From Lachancea thermotolerans CBS 6340 (taxonomy: Eukaryota > Ascomycota > Saccharomycetes > Saccharomycetales > Saccharomycetaceae): a DNA stretch of 64,000 nucleotides. The stretch covers positions 248,001-312,000 of the forward strand of contig NC_013083.1 in assembly GCF_000142805.1 (NCBI RefSeq), written 5' to 3'. The translations under genes and the position numbers were made by a program. Positions 37,541-47,984 of this stretch are shown one piece after another (position 1 is the first letter of the stretch; each line of letters opens with the position of its first letter). The notes below the pieces were generated by a model. It was not told where the DNA came from and searched no databases. It saw only the letters and a list, made by a program, of their open reading frames with translations.

Positions 37541-38340
37541 CTCAGGTGCAAGACTTGAAAAGCACTGTGCCAAGACTGAAAGCTATTGAAGCCAAATACT
37601 GACAAGCGGAAAATGTGGCTTGAAATGACGAAAACAGCTACAGGAGGACAGAAGTAATATATTGAAATATTCTTCCGGATTAGCTGGCTTTCTTGGGCGA
37701 CATTAACGGACAAAGCAATAACAGGACGCAAGGTGTTCTTTACGATATGCGTTAGCCTTCCTCCCCAAGTTAGGATTCGTTGCGCAGTTAGAAACAATTA
37801 ATGAGCTTCCTAGACTCCTGGGAACCTACCATATTTGTATTCACATTAAATACCAAAATACCGGCCTGAGATGTAATGTCACAGGTCGAGCTAAATCATT
37901 AAAATATTACCCGATAGTTCTCGTGTTGTCAACAGTTTGGTTTTTTAGACTTTGAATACTGCATTGCTTATGTTTGTGGATCTACGGAGGCTCGAGGCTA
38001 GCATAAAGAAAGTTCTCATACCTCTGAATATTCTAGTAGCCGCCTGTTGCAAGTTGTTTAGTTGCAGATTACCTCATCCAGATCATGTGCTGTTCTCGAT
38101 TTATGTCGATGCAGATGTTAAAAAAAAATATGACAAGAATGCAGAGTAATTGAGCGGTACATTCTAAAAGAAACATATCAGTGAGAAAGTAGTTGACCAG
38201 TTTATCATACGGAGGCTTGACTGTGCTCAAAGATAGTCAGCAACTTTGGTCCTTGCCGAAGCTTCGCATCGCATTAGGCATATTAATCATTATAGAAAAA
38301 TACTTATTCATATCGATAGGTGTTGATCGGCAGGGCATTG
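37541..38340. other. AFG1-HKR1 intergenic, second inversion breakpoint
   Basis: About 800 bases, AT-rich in the second half. It should contain the HKR1 promoter. No ORF, RNA gene or repeat was recognised. By gene order it holds the right-hand end of the inverted block. Confidence 0.45.
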
Positions 38341-41300
38341 ATGTATCTAAGCGTTCTCGAAGTTGGGCCTATTCCATTTCTGTTATGGACACATTTGCTG
38401 TTTGAGTATGCTTCTGCAGGGGCGCTTCATGCTAGAGCAGGCGTGGCGACGGGGAGCTACGATATATCCTCTCAATCCGGGGTACGATCGCTCTCAGAAC
38501 CTACTCAGTCAATCCCCGCCGAGACTGTTTCTAGTGATGGCAGGAGTAATTTCCTGACATCGTACGCATCTTCTGGGTCGACTCGCCCTGTATCAACAGG
38601 GGCCGTTTCATCACAGGGTACTATGGGTGCTTCAACCACCGAGAGCCCTCGGTCCATATCTTATTCTGACCTAGCTTCTTCCCTCTCACAAGCCACTGAA
38701 GCAACTTCCTTGTACTTGGCTTCATCATCGAAAGACGTGCTCGAAACGAGTGGTCTTAGCGGACCTTTGCAAACTCGAACGGCAGATGCCAGCTCATCTC
38801 GTCCAGATACAACTTCTGCTCTGTCATCCTCTCCTACTAAAAGCATTTCAGGAGATACGAGCACAACTCGGTCCAGCGAAACAGCTTCAGCCGAAAGCGG
38901 CGCTGAGAGCAGTCCCCTCTTCTCAAGTGAAATATTAAGCTCAATGATTCCTCAATCCTCGGGCCACATTAATACTCAAACTAGTACTCAACCTACAACT
39001 CGAAGTTCAGCTGAAACTGACGTTAGCACCCAGTCAACAGAGGAGAGCCAAACTTCGTCTCCTATAGGAATAACTTCGGGGCAGGAGAGCTCGACCGAAG
39101 CTGGCGCTAGCGCTCAGTTAACGGAGGAGAGCCAAACTTCGTCTCCTACAAGAACAACTTCGGGGCAGGAGAGCTCGACCGAGGCTGGCGCTAGCGCTCA
39201 GTCAACGGAGGAGAGCCAAACTTCGTCTCCTACAAGAACAACGTCTGGTCAGGAGAGCTCGACCGAGGCTGGCGCTAGCGCTCAGTCAACGGAGGAGAGC
39301 CAAACTTCGTCTCCTATAGGAATAACTTCGGGGCAGGAGAGCTCGACCGAGGCTGGCGCTAGCGCTCAGTCAACGGAGGAGAGCCAAACTTCGTCTCCTA
39401 CAAGAACAACTTCGGGGCAGGAGAGCTCGACCGAGGCTGGCGCTAGCGCTCAGTCAACGGAGGAGAGCCAAACTTCGTCTCCTATAGGAATAACTTCAGG
39501 ACAGGAGAGCTCGACCGAGGCTGGCGCTAGCGCTCAGTCAACGGAGGAGAGCCAAACTTCGTCTCCTATAGGAATAACTTCGGGGCAGGAGAGCTCGACC
39601 GAGGCTGGCGCTAGCGCTCAGTCAACGGAGGAGAGCCAAACTTCGTCTCCTACAAGAACAACTTCGGGGCAGGAGAGCTCGACCGAGGCTGGCGCTAGCG
39701 CTCAGTCAACGGAGGAGAGCCAAACTTCGTCTCCTACAAGAACAACTTCGGGGCAGGAGAGCTCGACCGAGGCTGGCGCTAGCGCTCAGTCAACGGAGGA
39801 GAGCCAAACTTCGTCTCCTATAGGAATAACTTCAGGACAGGAGAGCTCGACCGAGGCTGGCGCTAGAGCTCAGTCAACGGAGGAGAGCCAAACTTCGTCT
39901 CCTACAAGAACAACGTCTGGTCAGGAGAGCTCGACCAAAGCTGGCACTAGTTCCCAGTCCGCACTTGGGACTTCAGTACATTCGACCACAGGATCGCCAT
40001 TGGGTGGCGCGAACTCTTATTCTCAGAGCTCTTATTCAGTGCCAAGAAGTTCTGACGAATCTTACCCTTTGTCCCAGTATAATCCATCCTCAACAAGCAT
40101 CTTTACATCTGAACCTTATGGTACGGCGGCAACAACTCTCTCCGATGGCGAGCCAGAGACAATAACATCAAGTTTTATTTCTGCTCGGCCTACAAGTACG
40201 GTGCCTTCCCCTTCGATAACTACTTTTATTTCCAGCACCACCACTGGTTCACCACTCCCCTCCGGGACTTTTAATTCGGCCTCAACCTCACAGGTCGTGA
40301 CACGAAGCCCTGAAGGGAGTTCAATACCAGAAACTTCAAGCTCATCAACAATGAGTAGTACTTCCCAACCGAGTAGATTAAGCTTTCGTACAGAAGACAT
40401 GACTACAATGCTAGGGTTTTCAAGCGGAACTTCGGAGCACTTATCGAGTTCTCGCACAGCAGGGGTGCCTACCGACTCAGGATCTTCAAGCAACCCAGGC
40501 GCTTCAACATCAAGTCCAAACGACCAGACGAGTATCAACTCACAGCCCGTGACAGCAACTTCACCCCAGCCCTCCTATACAAGCTTGTCCCCAACTTATG
40601 AATCAAGGTCCGCCCAAACCATGACTTCCGGAGCCTTGACGAGCGTCCCTGGCGAAGTTTTGCCTTCGTCTTTGAGTGCTTCCTCTGCACCACTCACGGA
40701 GACCCCGGTGCCAGGGAGAACAGATTTCTCGCAAGTCACATCCTTGTATTCCTCTGTCATGCACTCAAACGAGAATCCAGGTAGATCCGGGAATTTAGTA
40801 ACCTCTTCGGCCGCTCCAGAAGTGGGCACAACAAGCAGCTTATCATTCATCACATCAGCTTATTCTGAAATAAGTGTTAGCTCTTCGGGACCAGCTGCTA
40901 TATCGGCAACTCCCTCAAGAGTGCCTGGAAGTATCTCTTCATCTCAGACGCCTTCTCCCTCCGAGCCAGTTGTCTTAATGACCAGCCAGAGTTCTCAAAA
41001 ATCTCAAACGACAGCGCAACCTTCTGCCGGTGTTTCTGCTTCTCAAGTATTTTTAACGAGCTCCCTCAGTCAGATGAGCTCTGCTATGTCAGCAGATAGT
41101 CTTCAGATTACTACGCGCTTGTCAGCTAGCAATACAGCTAGCAATACAGCTAGCAATACAGCTAGCCCTTCGCTCTCTGAAACCTCAGAATTAAGGGGCA
41201 CCACATCAAGAGTTACAGCTACCACTGGATCAGTATCCGAAGCATCTTCCTCTTCGCTATCGCACGTTGGGATAGAGAGCGGTAGTACCCTAGTAATTCA

Positions 41301-44300
41301 GCCAATGAGCTCTTCACAGATTGAGAGAACTTTCACAACCTCATCAGCAGCGACCTCTAGCATACCTCAAGCCTCTGGTGAAGTTTCTAAACTCTCTTCC
41401 ATCCTAATATCAAGCAGCCGCTACAAGCCCACTGGTTCCACATCAGATGCTACTAGAGCTTCGGGAACAACTGCCTTTTTTTCTAGCTCTAGAAGTTATA
41501 CAATAGCAGCCTCAACCGTGTCTGCTCAAAGCACAATTTCCACAGGGTCTATGGGAACCTCAGAAAATCTCATTTCAACTGTCTCGTCGCCATCAAGCTC
41601 ATTTGAAGCTAGCGTTAAGTTGACATCCATTTCTCACGGAAGCTCACAAAGCTTAACTCGCCTTCATTCAAGCAAAACTCCCGTGCCGGGATCTTCCACA
41701 CCAACTGGCGCCTTGCGCAGCTCCTATGTTGAATCTAGTGCCAGCAATTTCGTCGCTTATACTACATCATCTTCTACTTCACCCGGCCTGCAAACGACGT
41801 CAAGCGGGTCTCGGCTGCCTGAAGCCGAGTCCACAAGCACAAAAACTCAAGCAAGCCGCTTTTCGCAAAATTCACAACATCCAGAGTCTCTAACCACAGC
41901 CTTCCAGCCTATCAGCTCCCAGTCTGAGAGCTTTGGAAGTGTTCAGCCGTCAAGAACACCATCCTTGGCAACGGTCTTGGCACCGAGCAGTACTAATTCA
42001 GAGGGCTCTACAAGCATGGATTGGCTACCATCGAATATTGTGACTGCATCCTACACAGGGAGTGCGCATACGCAATCATCTTTCGATGCTGACGCTACCG
42101 CTACACTCCCCCAAGCTATCATGCCGCCGACCCCCGTTACAATGCCACCAAACTATTCGCAAATCACCATAGGGTTCAAAGAGTCATTGAATTATCCGTT
42201 TTTGATCGAAAATCCGCTTGCTTCTGCTCAGATTTTTGGGTTCTTGCCAGAGATATTGAGGTATCCTTTTTCTGTGCGGGCTTCTCGCTCAAATTCATCT
42301 ACCAGTAGCGTGAAGCGAGATTTGGTGGGAGATTCTGGCAACCTATTGCTGGATAATAGCACGTTGATTCTGGATAAACTTAATTGGAAAACTTCTATTA
42401 TGAACTCTCTCTCTAGCAATGTGAGTGTATCTCGAAACGGTAGTCACAACGCATTCCGGGCAAATTTTTCCGGAGTTGCCGTGAGTTCAATAGTACCGTT
42501 GATCGTGTCTGGAAACGATTACATCACCTCTGTGGCCGTAGTTTATTTCCCAACGGAAGCAGTTGAGGTTCTTCAAAAAATGATCATTAACGGCGCATCG
42601 CGCATTTATAAGAACCCTGACCAATCCTTACGGGATATGGCACTACTAATTGACTCCAAAATCCCAATAACAGGTATCATAAGCAGTGACGGTTCGGGCC
42701 AGGGTAGCGGTTCGTCCGGAGGTTCTGGATCATCCAGTGGCTCCGATGGAACGGGTTCAAGTGGCTCAAGTTCGGAGTCGGACTATGAGGATGTTAAAAA
42801 TGACAATTCCGGCACCCTTGACGGGTACAAAAATTTTCAAGTTAAGTTCTTCACTACCAAGAGGCTTGTTATTTTTCTACCAGTGTTCATAGTCGCTGTC
42901 ACAATGTGGATTTCACTAGGACTTCTTTTTTTTGGAAGCTTATTCAGAAAAGGCTCGCTGCAGGGTATGGCAGGTAATTTGGAGAAGAAGTGGAATACTG
43001 ACCAAAAAACGCTCGATAATTACTTTGGAATCACTGAATTCATTGGAAAAAGGCAATCTGCTGACCTTGAAAAGAATCTAGCTGGATCATTTCATAATGA
43101 TGAAAGTAGCTCTGACGCTTTTGATGATGATGATTTACTTGCCGTTGGTAATGGGATGTTTTTCAGTAAGAGTACAGGTCTAACTTACCACGTTGATCGC
43201 GAGGGGAATTTCTTTTATGCCGGTACTGCAAACAAGGCTGTTCTGCCACTGAAATCAAAGTCTACTTCCAAACTTGAAGCTTCAAATATGGTTCCCAATG
43301 GAGAATCTGACCCTAAAAATGAGGCAAACGAAGCAAACGAAGCAAAAGAAGAAGGCGAAGAAAACGAAGAAAGAAAAGAAAACGAAGAAAAGCCTTGCTC
43401 AAACGGTGAATTCCGGGACGATGCAGAAGTCGAGGAATTTGATGTTGATGAGGATGGAAATGTTGAGCTCTCAGTTTCAGACCTGGAACGTTTATCCCTT
43501 GACGAACACAATTCAGACACAATTGAAAGTTACAACAACCAGCAGTATTACAAGATGAAGCAGCTGCTTCAAAATTTAAACAATGATGACATCGAGGGCG
43601 CTTTTAGCACAGAAAATGAGGGTGCTGCTGGAAACATTTCCAGTACTGGAAACGAGTCCAAACTTATGCCACTTTCAAGCGAGAGCTCGAAGTTACTTGT
43701 GCAGCTATCAACAGATGATGATAATTTGGAGGAGTACTTTTACAGCGAAGAAGCTCAACTTGAGGGGATTGGCAAAACAACTAGTCCACAGCCAGAGCCC
43801 GAATCGGAAGATAATGATGATGTTGAAGATTTTAATATCGATTCGGATTCAGAAGAGGAAGGTGAAGATGTGAATGATGTCCACGTTGGAGAATTTGATG
43901 AGTTAGATGAAGTGATGTATCGCCGCTTTTCTAGCGCCAGCGGTTTGACGAGATTCCAGGGGGGGAGCTCAAGTTCCAACACCTTCATAAGCTTGATGCA
44001 GCAACGTAATTCAAACATGCTGCCTTTTAGCACTCACGCATTGGGCTCAACATCTTCGGAGGGCTACCACGAAATAACAGCTTCTGATGGACTACAAACT
44101 GACTCCTCAAATTTTGCGAGTCAAAGCAGCCCCGAAGACCCCGTCGAATTGCTTGGCAGCAAGCCCCCAATGTCTGCGTCGCATACGAAGTCTGCACCCA
44201 AGAGACCCAATAGGCCATCATCCATAATTAGCCTGGAGAAAGATAGCATCATAGGACAAGCGCATTCGAAAGCAGCGTTGAACACAGTCAGGAGACCAAA

Positions 44301-44598
44301 AATACAACCGCATCAAAAACCCTCAAATCCTCGAGAGACGGCTGGTCCGCCTTCGAGACATGAAACGATTGCTGTTGAAAGAACTCAAAATATAAAGATA
44401 TCGAAAAAGGAAAAGTCGAGAAGGTCAAGCTTCCGGAAATCTGTGGCAGAGACACTTCATAGTGCAAACGTATTCAGCGGGAGTACTCGCGGAAGGTCAT
44501 CAACTTTGAACGACGTCGGTCCACGAGGCCACACTCGAGAAGAGCTTAATAAGATCAGAATTTCAGGACCTATCTATTCGGAAAATTCTCTCGGATGA
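38341..44598 (+). CDS. HKR1: giant signalling mucin, Hkr1 type
   Basis: A 2085-residue single-pass membrane mucin; S. cerevisiae Hkr1 (1802 residues) is an osmosensor feeding the HOG pathway. The frame opens upstream at a GTG (38320), but the first ATG at 38341 gives MYLSVLEVGPIPFLLWTHLL, a good signal peptide. About 1200 Ser/Thr-rich residues follow, including a 28-residue tandem repeat at 241-545. The Hkr1-Msb2 homology domain is at about 1270-1450 (IGFKESLNYPFLIENPLASA). A Gly/Ser linker precedes the membrane segment at about 1508-1532 (LVIFLPVFIVAVTMWISLGL). The cytoplasmic tail is about 550 residues, acidic, with an EF-hand-like loop near 1701. Msb2 is the alternative name, but ARO80 next door supports HKR1. 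Confidence 0.9.
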   Translation: MYLSVLEVGPIPFLLWTHLLFEYASAGALHARAGVATGSYDISSQSGVRSLSEPTQSIPAETVSSDGRSNFLTSYASSGSTRPVSTGAVSSQGTMGASTTESPRSISYSDLASSLSQATEATSLYLASSSKDVLETSGLSGPLQTRTADASSSRPDTTSALSSSPTKSISGDTSTTRSSETASAESGAESSPLFSSEILSSMIPQSSGHINTQTSTQPTTRSSAETDVSTQSTEESQTSSPIGITSGQESSTEAGASAQLTEESQTSSPTRTTSGQESSTEAGASAQSTEESQTSSPTRTTSGQESSTEAGASAQSTEESQTSSPIGITSGQESSTEAGASAQSTEESQTSSPTRTTSGQESSTEAGASAQSTEESQTSSPIGITSGQESSTEAGASAQSTEESQTSSPIGITSGQESSTEAGASAQSTEESQTSSPTRTTSGQESSTEAGASAQSTEESQTSSPTRTTSGQESSTEAGASAQSTEESQTSSPIGITSGQESSTEAGARAQSTEESQTSSPTRTTSGQESSTKAGTSSQSALGTSVHSTTGSPLGGANSYSQSSYSVPRSSDESYPLSQYNPSSTSIFTSEPYGTAATTLSDGEPETITSSFISARPTSTVPSPSITTFISSTTTGSPLPSGTFNSASTSQVVTRSPEGSSIPETSSSSTMSSTSQPSRLSFRTEDMTTMLGFSSGTSEHLSSSRTAGVPTDSGSSSNPGASTSSPNDQTSINSQPVTATSPQPSYTSLSPTYESRSAQTMTSGALTSVPGEVLPSSLSASSAPLTETPVPGRTDFSQVTSLYSSVMHSNENPGRSGNLVTSSAAPEVGTTSSLSFITSAYSEISVSSSGPAAISATPSRVPGSISSSQTPSPSEPVVLMTSQSSQKSQTTAQPSAGVSASQVFLTSSLSQMSSAMSADSLQITTRLSASNTASNTASNTASPSLSETSELRGTTSRVTATTGSVSEASSSSLSHVGIESGSTLVIQPMSSSQIERTFTTSSAATSSIPQASGEVSKLSSILISSSRYKPTGSTSDATRASGTTAFFSSSRSYTIAASTVSAQSTISTGSMGTSENLISTVSSPSSSFEASVKLTSISHGSSQSLTRLHSSKTPVPGSSTPTGALRSSYVESSASNFVAYTTSSSTSPGLQTTSSGSRLPEAESTSTKTQASRFSQNSQHPESLTTAFQPISSQSESFGSVQPSRTPSLATVLAPSSTNSEGSTSMDWLPSNIVTASYTGSAHTQSSFDADATATLPQAIMPPTPVTMPPNYSQITIGFKESLNYPFLIENPLASAQIFGFLPEILRYPFSVRASRSNSSTSSVKRDLVGDSGNLLLDNSTLILDKLNWKTSIMNSLSSNVSVSRNGSHNAFRANFSGVAVSSIVPLIVSGNDYITSVAVVYFPTEAVEVLQKMIINGASRIYKNPDQSLRDMALLIDSKIPITGIISSDGSGQGSGSSGGSGSSSGSDGTGSSGSSSESDYEDVKNDNSGTLDGYKNFQVKFFTTKRLVIFLPVFIVAVTMWISLGLLFFGSLFRKGSLQGMAGNLEKKWNTDQKTLDNYFGITEFIGKRQSADLEKNLAGSFHNDESSSDAFDDDDLLAVGNGMFFSKSTGLTYHVDREGNFFYAGTANKAVLPLKSKSTSKLEASNMVPNGESDPKNEANEANEAKEEGEENEERKENEEKPCSNGEFRDDAEVEEFDVDEDGNVELSVSDLERLSLDEHNSDTIESYNNQQYYKMKQLLQNLNNDDIEGAFSTENEGAAGNISSTGNESKLMPLSSESSKLLVQLSTDDDNLEEYFYSEEAQLEGIGKTTSPQPEPESEDNDDVEDFNIDSDSEEEGEDVNDVHVGEFDELDEVMYRRFSSASGLTRFQGGSSSSNTFISLMQQRNSNMLPFSTHALGSTSSEGYHEITASDGLQTDSSNFASQSSPEDPVELLGSKPPMSASHTKSAPKRPNRPSSIISLEKDSIIGQAHSKAALNTVRRPKIQPHQKPSNPRETAGPPSRHETIAVERTQNIKISKKEKSRRSSFRKSVAETLHSANVFSGSTRGRSSTLNDVGPRGHTREELNKIRISGPIYSENSLG
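39061..39984 (+). repeat. 84-bp tandem repeat array inside HKR1
   Basis: Ten full 84-base units and a degenerate eleventh, each starting with CCTATAGGA or CCTACAAGA at 39061 + 84n, encode the 28-residue unit SSP(TRT or IGI)TSGQESSTEAGASAQSTEESQT. A degenerate half-unit precedes it at about 39015-39060. Units come in two main types plus sub-variants (GGGGCAG, AGGACAG, GTCTGGTCAG versions) in a mixed order. The near identity of the units shows recent unequal exchange or conversion. Confidence 0.95.
41121..41166 (+). repeat. 12-bp minisatellite in HKR1
   Basis: AGCAATACAGCT repeats three times and the string flanks continue with GCTAGC, encoding ASNTASNTASNTAS. It is a second, small tandem repeat in the mucin region. 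Confidence 0.8.
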
Positions 44599-44857
44599 AG
44601 CTCGCCAAGCATTTAGCAAGCATCTAACAAGCACACAATAATCACCAACATACATATACCCCAGCTTCGATGCTTAAGTAATTGCATAATTATTTGTTTA
44701 GTATTATAATGAAGTTGCACATGAATCACGGCTCAGGATAGTAAGTAGCGATAAGTGATTGAACTAAAGTGAGCAGCGAACGAAATTGTAAGTTGTATAG
44801 AGTCTCTGTACGTTGGTCAGCGTGTTACTTTCTTTGCAACCTCTACGGATTCTCCTC

Positions 44858-47431
44858 ATGAAACGTTTGGCAACTGGTAATGATCTAGAGGTTTCGAGCC
44901 AAAAGTATAGAAGAGGGTACAAGGCCTGTCTAAATTGCAGGTCGCGCAAAACTAGGTGCGACTTGGGCCCTCCTGACAGTCCGCGCGACCCTCCATGCGT
45001 TCGGTGTAAAAGAGAGCGCAAGGAGTGCGTATTTTTGGAGAATAGTAAGCGTGGAGGAAGAAAGCGAATTGAATGGACTGTAGATGGAAACACTGATGTC
45101 AATGCCACAGCGCGTTTCGAGGCTGAAGACAAGTACATCCCAGTTGCAACACTGAAAGATACAACTTCGATTAAAGAAGGCAGTCTTACACCTGAGCTCA
45201 ATAGCATGCACAATGCGCTCGAGTTTTTGGCCAAGGCCGCGGGCTCTGCAGCGAAGGAAGACTCAAGAAGCCGTATACCTTCTTATGAAAGGCAAGATAA
45301 AACAATCCGTGAGAAAACTTATCACCGCGAAGAAAGTCCAAATCAACACGCCTCAGGTAGCAAAAGGGCAAGTCTTGCCACACCCGGTAAATTAATTGAA
45401 AAGTTAAGTGATTGGAAACCTGGCTCGCTGTACGACCTTGGGGACGTTGAATACATTGGGGGCCACAAACTTCTTACAGAAAAAGAAGCTACGCGTTTAA
45501 TAGACCTTTTCTTTCTCAACATGCATCCATTCTTCCCCTACATTCCATTTCAGCTTCGATGCTCACAGGAGCTTAAAAGATACCCGATTCTACTCTGTGC
45601 CATACTGACAATCTCAGCCAGATATCACAACTTCGCAGAACACAAAGTTAGCGAAGGAGAACGAAGCTCGCGTAATATCGAGGTTCATGATAGGTTATGG
45701 ATTTATTGCCAGAGACTAATTTCCCAAAGTGTTTGGGCTGAAGCAAGCACTCGTTCTGTGGGCACTATACTGGCATTTTTGTTATTTACAGAATGGAACC
45801 CAAGAGCAATCCACTGGCACTGGACAGACTATGCTAACGATACGTCTTTAAGTGACATATCCCGGAGAGATTATCATAGTGAAGCAAAACGGTCCGACAA
45901 CACGAGCCTAACTGGGATGGGTGCAATGAGGCGTAGTGACCGGATGGCATGGATGCTGACTGGAACTGCGGTCCGGTTAGCGCAAGACATGGGCTTCATG
46001 AACAACAGCCCTAAAATATTCACGGCGTTACATATTACAGAGACTCAAACCGCTATGAATATGAATCAAAGAAGCATTCTCTCGCAGTCTCTTGCAGAAG
46101 TATCACTTAATGGCCACGATGGAGACTCTGGTCTCAGTAGTGCTTGCATAGAAGAGATATTCCGTAATGAAGACAGTAAGAGAAGGTGGAAAAGTTACAC
46201 ACAACAGCGCGATAGTGTTGAGGGAAAGAGCGTAGGCTTTTGCGACAATGAGAAAGAGTTTTTGATAGATGAATATGCTTTTTTTCACAATGAAGATAGC
46301 GATGCGTACCGCGACCTTAGCAACCTTGGAACGCATGAAAAGTCAAAACTAAGTGCAGCTGACAAGCTACTTTTTACCCCCAGGCAACGAGCCAAGGTTG
46401 AACTTTTAAGAATCATGTCAATTGGCTATGAAGCAATATATTATAAAGATACGAAGCTTACTTTGATCGATCATAAACATAAGCTTGCTGTACTCGGCAT
46501 TTTAGCACCCATGATAAAAGGGTGGCACAATACTTACAAACACCTGTTAGTTCCTTTTGCTGGCGGCCAATGCCCGCCAACACGAGATGAGAACAAGAAC
46601 GCGACTTACGATACGCCCAGCAAAATTGACTCCGAAAGCCTTATCAGCGATTACTTTTACTGCCAATTGTACATCTACTCACTCGCTTTGCAGATAGAAG
46701 CCGGGACAGAGAAGGATAAGAAACCAAATATCAACGAACTCACAAAAAGCGCAAAATATGTCGAGCTTGCGTACAACGCAGCGAAAGAAGTACTTCACTC
46801 TGCAATAAGAGTACACAAACTTCGGGCCTTGAAGTACATGCCAGTAAGATGGGCCGCGAGGATTATCCGTGCCGTCGCCTTTGTCGTCAGGTGCTACATG
46901 ACGTTAACCGGAAGCGGCTTAGGGTCTGACCCTCGGGCCACCACAATACTGGCTGTCTGCGTTATATCCGCCGAAGAGATTATAGAAATGATCCAAAAAG
47001 CTGCAATTACTTTGCGTGAAGCGTCTCCCGATGAGCTCCATCTATGCTCGCGCTTCTCAACTGTTCTTATGTTTTTATGCACCGAGATGAAACGAAAGCA
47101 ACATTCAGAGCCGCAAAACTCCGAATTACGAAGGAGCTCTTCGCATTCGCTGCACAACCCAACTGACGCACCTGCACGCATGCCCACCACGCCTGCGGAA
47201 AATTATGCGGCAACGGACTTTGCAATACCCGCATTTTTGGAAACCCCGCATCCATCTCATCTTCCGAGCGAACTTGAGGACTGGTTCTGCACGAGCGATG
47301 ATGTGGGGCTTGATTTCGTCGAGCCGTGGGCTGAGATGCTAGAGCAACAGTTCATCAATAACGATAAGAACATGACGTTTGAAAACCTGTACAACGAGGC
47401 TATGGGCTACGAACACCTACCGAAACAATAA
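44858..47431 (+). CDS. ARO80: Zn2Cys6 activator of aromatic amino acid catabolism
   Basis: An 857-residue fungal zinc-cluster activator. S. cerevisiae Aro80 (950 residues) turns on ARO9 and ARO10 in response to aromatic amino acids. The Zn2Cys6 cluster is C24, C27, C34, C47, C50, C57 (ACLNCRSRKTRCDLG then CVRCKRERKEC), with a 12-residue central loop. The fungal-specific middle homology region follows (LFFLNMHPFFPYIPFQLR, RLAQDMGFMN). The frame is open upstream to a TTG at 44813; the first ATG is at 44858. Order agrees with YDR420W-YDR421W. Confidence 0.9.
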   Translation: MKRLATGNDLEVSSQKYRRGYKACLNCRSRKTRCDLGPPDSPRDPPCVRCKRERKECVFLENSKRGGRKRIEWTVDGNTDVNATARFEAEDKYIPVATLKDTTSIKEGSLTPELNSMHNALEFLAKAAGSAAKEDSRSRIPSYERQDKTIREKTYHREESPNQHASGSKRASLATPGKLIEKLSDWKPGSLYDLGDVEYIGGHKLLTEKEATRLIDLFFLNMHPFFPYIPFQLRCSQELKRYPILLCAILTISARYHNFAEHKVSEGERSSRNIEVHDRLWIYCQRLISQSVWAEASTRSVGTILAFLLFTEWNPRAIHWHWTDYANDTSLSDISRRDYHSEAKRSDNTSLTGMGAMRRSDRMAWMLTGTAVRLAQDMGFMNNSPKIFTALHITETQTAMNMNQRSILSQSLAEVSLNGHDGDSGLSSACIEEIFRNEDSKRRWKSYTQQRDSVEGKSVGFCDNEKEFLIDEYAFFHNEDSDAYRDLSNLGTHEKSKLSAADKLLFTPRQRAKVELLRIMSIGYEAIYYKDTKLTLIDHKHKLAVLGILAPMIKGWHNTYKHLLVPFAGGQCPPTRDENKNATYDTPSKIDSESLISDYFYCQLYIYSLALQIEAGTEKDKKPNINELTKSAKYVELAYNAAKEVLHSAIRVHKLRALKYMPVRWAARIIRAVAFVVRCYMTLTGSGLGSDPRATTILAVCVISAEEIIEMIQKAAITLREASPDELHLCSRFSTVLMFLCTEMKRKQHSEPQNSELRRSSSHSLHNPTDAPARMPTTPAENYAATDFAIPAFLETPHPSHLPSELEDWFCTSDDVGLDFVEPWAEMLEQQFINNDKNMTFENLYNEAMGYEHLPKQ

Positions 47432-47984
47432 AAGTATCTCGAAAGTCCTCAATGGAAGACTGGTACGATACGCCAGAGTCCAATCGTAACTCTTATGTGC
47501 CCGCGCCAGGCGCTCGTTCCATCGTAATACAAGCGTCAGTTTGTCGTGTGACGTTACCCGGCCTTACTTTGAAGCTGCGGTATTTTCAATAACGCGCTGC
47601 CTGGAGTAAAATAAAAAATCAAGATCCGACTCATATTGAAGTGACCAAAATTGTCCATATCGCTTCTTATCGTCAAGGAAACTTTAAAGTTTTAAATACA
47701 GGCGATTTTTAAGCCTAGAGGTCGTTATCGAGAAGCCCAAGAATCTTCAAAAAATTTTCCGCGGGTCCTTTCTATTGTGTGTTTACCGTAAAGTTCAAGT
47801 ATTCGCGCAGCTCAGACAAAGATTTGCGCAGGTCGTTCGAGAAGTCGAAACTGAAAAATTGCCGGTTATCATCAGGTCTGCAGGGTCTTTTCCTTGGGCA
47901 TCATTCAGTGTTTCGTCGTGGTTCGGGGTCCCGCAACGAAAAACAATCTTTAGTCGAAGTTGAACAAGATTTAGGGCAAATTCG
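47432..47984. other. ARO80-GIS4 intergenic region
   Basis: About 550 bases between two plus-strand genes, AT-rich with several T-runs. No ORF or RNA gene was seen. Confidence 0.5.
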
